DNA of 64,000 nucleotides from Tetraselmis striata (taxonomy: Eukaryota; Chlorophyta; Chlorodendrophyceae; Chlorodendrales; Chlorodendraceae). This document shows, in pieces, positions 55,441 through 64,000 of this stretch. The position numbers and the translations under genes are program-made. The notes under the pieces are model-generated. The model did not search any database, was not told where the DNA came from, and was given only the letters and a program-made list of their open reading frames with translations. The stretch's first letter is position 1. Each line of letters begins with the position of its first letter. The stretch is taken from contig VCJN01003237.1 of NCBI GenBank assembly GCA_006384855.1, positions 25,729 to 89,728 of the forward strand, in the 5' to 3' direction.

Positions 55441-56774
55441 GGGGCTCCACAATGGACGAAATTGTATCGGGCGGTGCGTCTGGGTTGACGCACCGGCGCA
55501 GTCAACTGATGTGAAACACATTGTGGCAGTCGAACGTTGGCGGCAAGCGCAAACGCCTGGCTGGAGATCTTGGCCATGACCGGGTAGGGGCCGATGTAGC
55601 GCTGTCGGAACTTGCGCGCCGGCTGATTGCGTATAAGCAAGTGCTCCGTTGATAGCCAGACTTTGTCTCCTTCTGCGAACTCAACGGGGCTGGTTTTGCG
55701 GTCAGCATAGACCTTTTGATATTCATTAGCAAGCTTCCGTTGCCCAGTAATAATCAACATGTGAATATCTTGAATATTTTCAACTGTGTTGCGTGCATCC
55801 TTGTTGTCAGTAGCAATCAGATCAAGTGGTGTCAGTGGCATCATGCCATAAATTGCCTCAAAAGGGGCAGAATGTGTTGCTGAATGGACTACTGAAATAT
55901 TGCTGTAAGAAAATTCAGCAAGAGCCAAATGATGACTTAACAAAGAGTCATGTTGCTTTTGAACAAACGCACGTAATGTTTGCTCAATAGTTCTGTGTGT
56001 GCGTTCAGTCTGACCGTCAGTCTGTGGGTGGTAAGCGCTGGAAATATTAAGCTTAGTTTGCACAGCTGTAAACAATGATTTCCAGAACGCTGAAGTGAAA
56101 CCGGGATCTCTGTCTGGGATGATACATCTGCTGATGAGACCATGGTGTCTTTAAATATTGTCCAAATATAATCTGGCCAACTGTGTCGCATCAATCTTAA
56201 TATTGCATGGCACAAAATGTGACTGTTTGGTGAATGTATCAACAAACGTAGCAATAGCATCGTAGCCATTCACCTCAGGCAAGTTGGTTATAAAATCCAC
56301 AGAAACGATATCCCAAGGCTTGGTTGCCTTTGGCATGGGAAATAAAGAACCATAAGGCTTGGAGGTAGCTGCTTTGATTCTAACACAAGTATCACAGTGT
56401 TTGCAGTAATGCTCAATTGTGGTATTCATGCGTGGCCACCAAAACATACGCAGTATGTTGGCAAGAGTGCGGGTATGGTTGGGGTGTCCATTACCAACAT
56501 GATACTCCTCAATGATAAGTTTTCTCAGTTCAGAATCATTGGGTATACAAACCTTATCTGCCATGTAATAGAGACCATCAGCCTCATCATGTCGCACACC
56601 GTTAGGGGTGCGTCCATGGCTGTAGGGAACATCTGTGATGTATGCAGCTTTGATCTTGTTGATCAGCTTGCTGTCAATCTGCATCAAGGCGGACATTGCG
56701 GACAAATAGTCCTGCATTTGTTCAAGGTCAGCTTCGACCAATTGGCTTTCATATTCAGTCAATGCATAATGCAA
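55419..56774 (-). pseudogene. Chromovirus integrase
   Basis: The zinc domain has EYHVGNGHPNHTRTLANI and CKHCDTC (H-H-C-C). The catalytic core has SVDFITNLP (Asp), IIPDRDPGFTS (Asp, between the two main frames) and HPQTDGQTERTHRTIEQ (Glu), so the DDE triad is intact. The C-terminal GPY/F module is visible as FRQRYIGPYPVMAKIS. A frameshift at about 56,150 (a ttt/aaa site after LYLDNI) separates frames 56774-56151 and 56075-55419. Confidence 0.92.
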
Positions 56775-56829
56775 GTCAGGGCGGCGAGAGAGAGAGCATC
56801 AGCCTCACTGTCAGCGCCTTTGCGATGTA

Positions 56830-57461
56830 CTATCTGCAACACATTTCATTAGTCTGTGGGTTGACTGCCATGTATGGTGAAATCTCATGTAACCATAGGG
56901 CATGGCGTCTGCCTAGTCTTTCCTGTGTGGGCAAATGCCTCAATGTGGCATGGTCAGTTGTAACTGTAATACGGCGCCTGCCTTCCAAACACCAGCGCCA
57001 TTCTTTTAGAGCGCATACCACACCCAAGAGCTCTTGGTCATAGGTGGGATAATTCGTCTGTGCAGCATGCAAGGTCTTTGCATAATAGTTGCAGGGGTGT
57101 AAGTGGCCATTAGCATTAGCCTTGAGCAGAACTGCACCTAAGGCATATTTGTTGGCGTCAGTAGCCACTACAAAGTCAGCATATATGCCGGTGACAGGGC
57201 TTGCCAGCACTGGGGAATGACACAAGGCTTGCTTGAGTTTTACAAATGCAGCTTGGCATTCAAGTGTCCAATCAAATATATTACCCTTTCTGGTGAGGGC
57301 ATATAACGGTGCTGCAATAGCAGAATAATTGCGCACATAGCGTCGGTAAAAAATGCAGAAACCAAGATATTGTCGGACATTATGAACGTTCTTAGGCCTA
57401 GGCCAGTCCTGAACAGCCCTAATTTATTAGGCGAGGGTCTTAGGCCAGCCTGAGATACCAT
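56830..57461 (-). pseudogene. Chromovirus RT thumb and RNase H
   Basis: The frame 57461-57240 gives the RT connection start (MVSQAGLRPSPNKL). After a shift near 57,420 the frame ending at 56830 continues with NYSAIAAPLYALTRKG. RNase H follows: FVVATDANKYALGAVL (catalytic Asp), NYPTYDQELLGVVCALKEWR (catalytic Glu) and VTTDHATLRHL (catalytic Asp). All three acidic residues are present. Confidence 0.9.
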
Positions 57462-57473
57462 ATGTCCGAGGTA

Positions 57474-58772
57474 TTAGAGTTCATTCTTGGCAAACCAGCA
57501 TTCATGTAATCGTAATCTAATGTCATTAGACTCAAGCATAATAAGAGCTGTGTCCAAACGTTGCAAATGTTCCTCAAGAGAGTTGCTAAAAATCAAGACA
57601 TAATCCAGGTATACAAGTATTAAGGTATGCTTGTGTGGCTGGAGTATAGATGTCATTAGGCGTTGAAAGTAGGAGGGGGCACTGGTGAGTCCAAATGGCA
57701 TTACTAGCCACTCGAATTGATCATAGGCCGTTATGAACGCTGTCTTAGGAACATCAGGTGGATTAATCCGGAGTTGGTGATAACATAAGGTGAGATCAAG
57801 AGCTGAATAGACAGTAGCACTAGACAACATATCAAGGGATGCATCAACAGGTGGAACAGGGAACTCAACGTTTTTGGTGAATTTATTCAATTGACGGTAG
57901 TCAATGCACATGCGCAGACCGCCATTGGCCTTGAGGACGAAGAGGCCAGGAGCTGCATATGGAGAGAAGGACTACTCATGTATAAACTGTTTCTCAAGAA
58001 AAGCATTCAGTTGTGTTCTTAGTTCCTCTAATTCTGCAGGTGCCAATATATATATTTTTCCTGCAGGAACTTGAGCATCGGGAACAAGAGGGATCTCATA
58101 ATCAAGACCAGGGGGTAATTGTGGAAGGTTGTCAAGTGGAAAGCATATTATTTTATGTTTCCGCAATAAGTCTCTGATCTGAGCAGTTGTATAAGCTGCA
58201 GACTGGTCAGTGTCAATTGCATTTATTTTATCATCAATATCGACCTCATCGCTCTCTTTGGTGGCATTGTATTGCTTAACAATGGCGCATAAATAAACTG
58301 TGTCAGGGTCATGCTTGGCAATCTCTCTGGCCATGGCATTAGCATGAAACATTCTGACATTAGCCTGGCGGGGCTTTGTTTGGCATTGGACTTTTAGTCC
58401 TGTGGAAAATGTCATCAGACCAGATTTCCGATCAACATGAGGGTTGTGTTGTTTCAGAAATTGCATCCCTAAAACTAGATTGAAATTATTCTGTAACGGT
58501 GTGATTGTGAAGTCAATGGGTATTGTGTAGTTGTTGATATTCAATGCAAGGGTGATTTTTTGTGAAGCGAGAACCATCCTACCATCAGCAATAATAACTC
58601 TTACTTTATTTTGAAGCGGTGTAGTTGGTATTTTATTCTCTTTGACATACTTGGTGCTGGCAAAGTTCAACGTAGCACCGCTGTCAACCAGTACTGAAGG
58701 TGTTATATATATTAAATTCAGCACAGGTGGGGTGTAATAGCAATAAATCATGGTCAGACTTGCTGGTATCAA
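57474..58772 (-). pseudogene. Chromovirus protease and reverse transcriptase
   Basis: One reading frame with a TAG at 57972-57974. The protease shows VLVDSGATLNFAS (active-site DSG), then IIADGRMV and FNLVLGMQFLKQHNP. After the stop the RT continues as PYAAPGLFVLKANGGLRMCI and DYRQLNKF, then YSALDLTLCYHQLRI (first catalytic Asp), MPFGLTSAPSYFQRLM, and LVYLDYVLIFS where YLDD is expected. The second Asp of the catalytic pair is Tyr, so this copy's RT should be inactive. The frame ends at TAA (57474) within NEL.YLGHMVS, another nonsense change. Confidence 0.93.
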
Positions 58773-58787
58773 AACATTTTTCTGTCA

Positions 58788-59348
58788 TCATACGTGACTG
58801 ATGGGACTTCTTGGCTTTTGTTTTATACTCCTTACCTTGCTGCTCAGCCAGCATGGTTTGAGTTCTTCAGTGGTAACGACACCATTAATGGCCTTGGCTG
58901 AAAGTTCCTCAACAGTATAGTCAGTCAGGTAGACATCAACATACCACTCAGTGGGTCCCATAGGTTCAGTATCAGTTGCTGAGTTGGGTGTGTGAAACAG
59001 ATATGTTCCAGGTGGGTAGCTGTGAATTTTCTTATACTTTGAAAGCAGCGGTTTCCAGGATTGTCCTAATTGTGAGGACCATCTGGGCATAACAATAATA
59101 CCTCTTGTGTCAAAGGGTGACTCTTGTCTTTGCATTTCAAAATGCTACAAGATGGGCAGGGCTGTGTCATCATACACTGGATTGATGAACACAGTCTTAC
59201 CTTTGATGTCTAGTTGCAAAAATGGGTTTTCAGCACTGCAATAATCTGAACAGACAGCATCATATCCCGAGGCACAGGCATCAAAAGTGACTGGACCATA
59301 GGCATAATTCAGTCTCTTGAATTCTGCTTTGTGACATATGTATTGCAT
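58788..59348 (-). pseudogene. Dam-like DNA methyltransferase domain between gag and protease
   Basis: One frame with a single internal TAG (near 59,145) gives about 187 codons. Segments: VTFDACASGYDAVCSDYCSA, KTVFINPVYDD, GIIVMPRWSSQ, PPGTYLFHTP and PTEWYVDVYLTD. Their order matches the phage-type N6-adenine methyltransferase (Dam) fold: FTLDAAAS, NPPY, a V.P strand and a C-terminal strand pair. The catalytic NPPY-type motif reads NPVY, so activity is doubtful even apart from the stop. It sits after gag and before the protease, in the polyprotein direction. Related extra domains occur in some algal retroelements as I recall, and DIRS elements are known to carry a methyltransferase domain. The assignment is by pattern only. 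Confidence 0.6.
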
Positions 59349-59839
59349 GCATTTGGTTTTGCATATTTGTTAGTTTCAGTGTCATTCTTTCAATTATTGT
59401 TTTTGGTACGCATTCTGCGCACTCGAGATCTCTTTTGCATGATAATTAGTTAGTTTGGCATGCAGTCTAGCATGCATGCATCTTCTTGTCTGACATTTTT
59501 GTCGACATTTTCTCTACACCCTGTCTCGTCCTCGATGTCGGCAACGAGGTGTGAATGAGCACGGGAACACCCATGAGCTCCATGCTCAGGTTGTGAGTCG
59601 GAGGGGTTCAATGCCGCGGGAGCGCAATGCTCAACCATATGGACATATATATGTATCCTCGATCTCATGCATGGGCTGAGCAGGCAGTTTAGCAGTGCAT
59701 GCATGTTTGCATGGACTCGGCGACATGTCAGTGTCAATTGTCTCAATTACATTGAGAGGCACAGGTCGACATGCCGCCCAACACCGTCATTTGTTTTTAT
59801 GTAAGTCGATCTTGTCGACTTGCTTGGCTAGATAGCTTA

Positions 59840-60756
59840 TTATAGCAGCCACTTTGGCTTTGAACTGTTCTTTGCTATGTTCAGATGCATGGTGGCATTC
59901 ATAAAGTGAGTGGCCTTTTTGCCGCATTTGGCGCACTCACCAGAGAAGCGACTCTTTTTTGGTTGGCGATTGGGCAAACTGTTGTGAGCAGTAGGACGAC
60001 TTGGGGCAGAGCTGGTTGATGCTCCGTTGTGGCGTGACCACGGGTTTGTGAAGGTCGGCATGTGGCAACGGCCTGAATACTCCTCGTAGCGACGCTTGTG
60101 GTTCTTGAGGCTGGCTTGCCTCCTTTTGGCGGTCTCGATAGCGAGGCGGTCCTCCTCGTCGATAGCCGAGAGATGTCTGAAAAACACTTCATGAGTCAAG
60201 ACAATCTCGTTGGCGTGGTTAGCCATCTTTTGCACCTCGGCTCTCTCATGCTTGGGAATTGCCGGCCAAATACGTTGCACGTGCAAATACTCATGCACAA
60301 TACAGCGAAAGGTTCATGCAGCAAGGCAAATGCAGCTTGTAGCTTGCGCTGCAAGTCGACACAACAAGTAGCCATCTTGGGATCGCTCGGCTTGATGTAG
60401 ACGTCACGCGCGTAGTCTCCGACGGCTGTCTGAATGCCGTTTGGGAAAGCGGCCTTGAAGAAAGCTTGTTTCCAGTCTTGATAGTTGGCGAAGTGAGTTA
60501 GGATCTCGCAGCCCATGATAATGTGAATCTGAAGCTCATGGCTGTTGAGCACAAGTTGGTGGGTGTGAGGCGCGATAGAATCGGTCTTGATCTGGCGACC
60601 GAGCCATGCCTCCATCTCAGGAACCCAAAGCTTGTTGCGGTCGGAAATCTCCTTGTCGACATTCTCCAGAAAGGCCTTGACTGCCGGGAAGTCATGAACG
60701 TCGGCGAGCTTGTGAAAGATGTTCTGGGTTGGCGCCATAACACGGGCTTCCAGCAT
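59840..60756 (-). pseudogene. Chromovirus gag (capsid and zinc-knuckle region)
   Basis: Two overlapping frames. The first (60756-60196) starts near the primer-binding site side and has a helical capsid-like region with WVPEMEAWLGRQI, YQDWKQAFFKAAFP and KPSDPKMATCCVDLQRKLQ. The second (60298-59840) continues with HANEIVLTHEVFFRHL, a basic region and CAKCGKKATH, the first part of a zinc knuckle. The last Cys of the CCHC motif is not visible. The shift between frames lies near 60,290. Confidence 0.75.
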
Positions 60757-60984
60757 TCTCTTCTAGACTATTTGACGCATAGATTGTTCGGCGGGTGGAC
60801 CACCGGGAGGGTAACCGGCTTGACGGGCGCTCCGTTGCGATGCTATGGTGACACGCTCGGATAAAGGTCAGTTGAAAAGGGTTCAGAATCGCTACCAGGG
60901 GTCGACAGGACCAGCGAAACCGCGAATGTATCGTCGTGCGTGCGAGAGCAGGTCGCTATGGGTCAGCAGGTGGGGATGGATCGT

Positions 60985-61002
60985 AACAAGGCTCCGAAAC
61001 CA
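60985..61002 (-). promoter_or_regulatory. Candidate primer-binding site
   Basis: One base inside the 5' LTR the minus strand reads TGGTTTCGGAGCC. This resembles the plant-type initiator-Met primer-binding site TGGTATCAGAGCC at 11 of 13 positions. It would anneal to a tRNA 3' end that primes minus-strand cDNA. Confidence 0.6.
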
Positions 61003-61003
61003 G

Positions 61004-61327
61004 TCTAAGTGCTCGTGGAAGTACTTGGTGAAACATGGCTCTACTCGTAGCGTTTGGCGAATTGAGTTGATTGCAGAATGTAATCCCTTACAACATGCCG
61101 GTGGCATTGGATATTTATCCTATAGCGGTCCGACTCGGCACCGCGGATGGGCAGCTAGTATCCTCATTGGTATGTTACAAGAAATTGGCGTCTGGTTGTG
61201 GCCGTACCATTAAATAGTACGCGAGCTGAAATATCAGTACAGCACTACAGGTACAATTACTTGGCCATAATCTCGGCGTCGCAGGTTTGTGGTGGTACTA
61301 GGGTAGTCGCTAGGCGTAACCCTAACA
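61004..61327 (-). repeat. 5' LTR of the chromovirus
   Basis: 324 bp. The outer end TGTTAGGGTTACGCC is identical to the 3' LTR. The inner end reads ...CACTTAGA in place of ...TACTTACA, so the terminal CA has been lost by mutation. It is shorter than the 3' LTR through internal deletions near 61,150-61,190. Confidence 0.9.
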
Positions 61328-61332
61328 TGGGA

Positions 61333-61627
61333 TGTTAGCTTTAAGCATGAGGCTTTAGTGAACAGAGGGAAAAGGCTTGCAGCAAAGATAATTGTTACAG
61401 TGTACCGGAGCGTACACGGCTTTATACAGCTATTGGCATGGCAGCCGGTTGCAAGCAAGTGCTAGGTTTGGAGACGCGATCTAGTCTTGAAGTCATCGGG
61501 GATTGCTGCAGACAGTCTCGGGCATTGGTAGAAGCATGCGAGCGTAATGTGGCCGTACGTCGGTACGACGTGTAACATGTATTGGTGGCGTGCGGGCAAT
61601 GAGCAGATGACGAGCAGTAGAGGTGTG
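61333..61627. other. Segment between the two chromoviruses
   Basis: About 295 bp between the TGGGA duplication and the microsatellite. It may belong to the 3' LTR of the second chromovirus, whose upper end is at 62074, but no matching second LTR is available to test this. Confidence 0.4.
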
Positions 61628-61959
61628 AGTATATAGATATAGATATAGATATATAATATAGATATAGATATAGATATAGATATAGATATAGATATAGATA
61701 TAGATATAGATATAGATATAGATATAGATATAGATATAGATATAGATATAGATATAGATATAGATATAGATATAGATATAGATATAGATATAGATATAGA
61801 TATAGATATAGATATAGATATAGATATAGATATAGATATAGATATAGATATAGATATATATATAGATATAGATATAGATATAGATATAGATATAGATATA
61901 GATATAGATATAGATATAGATATAGATATAGATATAGATATAGATATAGATATAGATAT

Positions 61960-62004
<45 letters not shown>
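61628..62004 (+). repeat. Long (TATAGA)n microsatellite
   Basis: About 375 bp of near-perfect TATAGA units with a few TATATA variants, ending in a pure (TA)n run. The 170-200 codon Tyr/Leu and Tyr/Ile frames on the minus strand are products of the repeat. Confidence 0.97.
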
Positions 62005-62006
<2 letters not shown>

Positions 62007-62199
62007 AGCATGCATGTGTTTACCAGTATGATGGGTATGAGTATGCAGTTAGGGTTATAGTGGTAACCCTAACATTCCATCCCGGCCCCAAAAAGTATAC
62101 CTAAGGGATACGCAAAGGAAAACGGGGGTATTTTGCGGACAGAGCACGATAATGGGTTGCAGTAAACATTTGTCGAAGGGAAGTGGTTTTGCGGGCGTA

Positions 62200-62420
62200 A
62201 TCGTGCAGCATATCGACATTGTTAAGATTAGAGTATGGCTCCCAAGCAAGAGTCGTGGGAGTCGTCGGAGCCGGACCAGCGGACTAAGAAGACTAAGGCA
62301 GGGCCGCGGGCATGATGCATGGATTGTTGGTCTATGCGATGGTCGCGGATAGCCTCGACGATAAATTCGTCTTGCGGGGGCTCGACTCGGTCAGGGACGG
62401 TATCAACGGGGGTGTATGGG
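62200..62420 (-). pseudogene. Chromodomain of the second chromovirus
   Basis: The segment ALVFLVRWSGSDDSHDS continues, after a shift caused by about four surplus bases (tgct) near 62,250, as WEPYSNLNNVDML. It is the same chromodomain pattern as in the neighbouring element, also broken within the domain. Poor preservation in both copies suggests both elements are old. Confidence 0.75.
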
Positions 62421-62842
62421 GATTCAGCGGAGAAGGCGAGATATGTGGAACACGGGATGGCAATCCATAGCAGAGGGCAAGCAAGCGAAGTTGGTAGGCT
62501 TGTGAGGAAATTTTGCGGACGACGGGGTATGGACCGATATACCGTTGACGAAATTTCTGAATGGGTTGGTTGCGGAGCAAAAGGTGTTGTGTGGATAGCC
62601 ACACGCGATCGCCTTCGTGAAATTCATCGGGGCGGGTTTTGCGGTTGGCGTAAGCGATTTGACAGGCGTCGGCGAGTTTTTATTCTTCCGTGATTAGGGC
62701 GTGGGTATCATGTATGCGTTGCACGATGTCAATGCCGTCGGCGGGATTAATAGGTTGGAATAATAAGTTTGCGGGTGTGAGTGGGTTCATGCCGTAGGGG
62801 GCCTCAAATGGGGTGCGTTTAATTGCAGTGTGGTAGGCGTTG

Positions 62843-63724
62843 TTATAGCTGATTTCGGCGAGATAGGTTGTTGAGCCATTCGTCGTGGTTTTGGTGCACG
62901 AAGGAGCGTTGGATTTGCTCAATAGTACAGTGTGTTCGTTCGGTTTGGCCGTCTGTTTGGGGATGGTAGGACGAACTGATGTGTAATTTGGTACGTAGCG
63001 ATTGGAATAGATTGTGCCAAAAGGTGGAGGTGAAGCGGGGGTCGCGGTCGGATATGATAGTGCGACAAAGGCCGTGGTGGCGGAAAATGTTATCGAGAAA
63101 GAGTCCGGCGAGTTGGGGGGCGTCTATGTGAATGCTGCAGGGGATGAAGTGGGCTTGTTTACTAAAGGTGCACGCGAACGTGGCGATAGTGTCGAAGCCG
63201 TTTTGCATCGGCAGTCCTGTAATAAAGTCCATGGAGATTATTTCCCAGGGGCGTGTGCCTTTGGATAGAGGGAACAAAGTGCCGATTGGTTGTTGGGTGC
63301 AGTTTTTAACACGTTGGCAGGTTGGGCAAGTGCGGCAATAGGATTTTATCGTTTTGCGCATGTTAGGCCACCAGAACGTTCTGGAAACATTGGCGAGGGT
63401 GCGTTCGAAATTGGGGTGGCCGGCGGCGTCGTGAAATTCCGGGGTGATTAAGTTAATGAGGGATTTGTCTGAGGTAGGGAGGCAGACCTTATCAGCCATC
63501 CAATATAATTCGTCGTTGGAGTCAAAGGTGACGCCGTTAGGGATGCGGTTGCCATAATAATTAGCGTCGGTTGTATAGCCGTGGCGAATGCGATTGAGTA
63601 GATCTGGATTAACTTGTAAGTGGCACATGGTGGACAGAAAATCGTGCATGTCTTCCAGGTCTTTGTCAAGTAGTTGTGCGTTGTGTTCGGATAAGTCGTG
63701 GCGTAAATCCGGGCGACGGGACAA
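62843..63724 (-). pseudogene. Integrase of the second chromovirus
   Basis: The zinc domain has DAAGHPNFERTLANV and CRTCPTC. The core has SMDFITGLP (Asp), TIISDRDPRFTSTFW (Asp) and HPQTDGQTERTHCTIEQI (Glu), so DDE is complete in a single 293-codon frame. Just after it the frame breaks and continues at 62922-62680 (YGMNPLTPANLL), then 62604-62332 with FRQRYIGPYPVVRKIS. Confidence 0.92.
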
Positions 63725-64000
63725 GGCGTCGGCTTCGTTTTGCGAGCCTTTCCGATAGAATATTTCGAGTACTGGTTCGCCGGTGCGTGGGTTATTAGCG
63801 AGGTATGGGGAAATAGTACTGAGCCATAAGGAGTGACGCGCACGACGGCCGAGCGCGGGCTAGTCTGGTAAGTGGCGGAGTGTTGCATGGTCGGTGATAA
63901 CCGTGATTTTTGTGCTGCCCTCTATATGACATCGCCATTCGTTTAATGCGCAGACCACACCTAAAAGCTCTTGGTCGTAGGTTGGGTACCGAGTGTGGGC

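Larger units (their letters stand above)
54678..61327 (-). mobile_element. Complete but inactivated Ty3/gypsy chromovirus, 6650 bp
   Basis: Full-length LTR retrotransposon on the minus strand, in the order 5' LTR (61327-61004), primer-binding site, gag, methyltransferase-like domain, protease, RT, RNase H, integrase, chromodomain, polypurine tract and 3' LTR (55032-54678). The 5-bp duplication TGGGA flanks it (54673-54677 and 61328-61332). LTR ends are TG...CA where intact. The internal region has several in-frame stops and frameshifts, so the copy cannot move by itself. The LTRs differ at many sites and indels, suggesting an old insertion. Confidence 0.93.
62075..64000 (-). mobile_element. 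Second Ty3/gypsy chromovirus, 3' part, running off the window
   Basis: The minus strand carries the RNase H end, integrase and chromodomain, then a polypurine tract (62075-62089, GGGGCCGGGATGGAA) and the start of an LTR at 62074 (TGTTAGGGTTACCAC). The LTR start matches that of the 54.7-61.3 kb element, but the proteins differ clearly, so it is a related family. The gag, protease and RT lie beyond base 64000. Confidence 0.9.

Noticed and set aside
61422..62015. Long Tyr/Leu and Tyr/Ile open frames on the minus strand
   Set aside because: They are translations of the TATAGA microsatellite in alternative frames and have no other coding signal.

Overview
The window is nuclear DNA from a eukaryote, most likely a chlorophyte green alga. 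Five spliced host genes have GT-AG introns, a frequent GTGCGC-type donor and GC-rich codon use. The gene set fits such an alga: a polycystin (PKD2) channel of nearly the length I recall for Chlamydomonas PKD2, a VTC1-type polyphosphate polymerase subunit, a TRM10 tRNA methyltransferase, a HRQ1 RecQ-family helicase and an OST-alpha/TMEM184 membrane protein. Chromovirus Ty3/gypsy elements, LINEs and tyrosine-recombinase elements like those of algae fill most of the rest. I cannot name the species, and I see no rRNA, tRNA, CRISPR array or bacterial operon structure.

Layout. 1-1040: end of an OST-alpha/TMEM184 gene (+). 1801-3114: VTC1 (-), five exons. 3.1-10.2 kb: gene-free repeats, including two inverted copies of a ~0.9 kb TIR element and a LINE copy split by insertions. 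10.5-15.4 kb: TRM10 (+), twelve exons. 16.7-20.7 kb: a CTGCAG-rich repeat, a ~0.7 kb inverted pair, a minisatellite and a G-quadruplex-prone tract. 20.8-25.1 kb: a nearly complete decayed LINE (-). 25.3-28.7 kb: a MITE with a TAA target duplication, a ~0.2-0.3 kb tandem duplication and a reverse-transcriptase remnant ending in a possible PD-(D/E)xK nuclease. 29.2-37.1 kb: PKD2 (+), 16 exons. 38.2-46.1 kb: HRQ1 (-), 17 exons, convergent with PKD2. 46.6-54 kb: a TIR element, two tyrosine-recombinase remnants and several microsatellites. 54.7-61.3 kb: a complete but inactivated chromovirus with LTRs, 5-bp target duplication, primer-binding site and polypurine tract. 61.6-64 kb: a 375-bp hexanucleotide microsatellite and the 3' half of a second chromovirus.

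The host genes are not an operon or pathway; they are unrelated housekeeping, membrane and signalling genes separated by transposon-filled gaps. VTC1 and OST-alpha are membrane proteins, PKD2 is a cation channel, and TRM10 and HRQ1 act on tRNA and DNA.

Two features run through the window. Poly-G/poly-C tracts of 10-29 bases are very common in host introns and intergenic DNA but nearly absent from the LINE and gypsy bodies. Three host genes carry four reading-frame breaks, each repaired by removing one base, which looks more like assembly error than gene decay.
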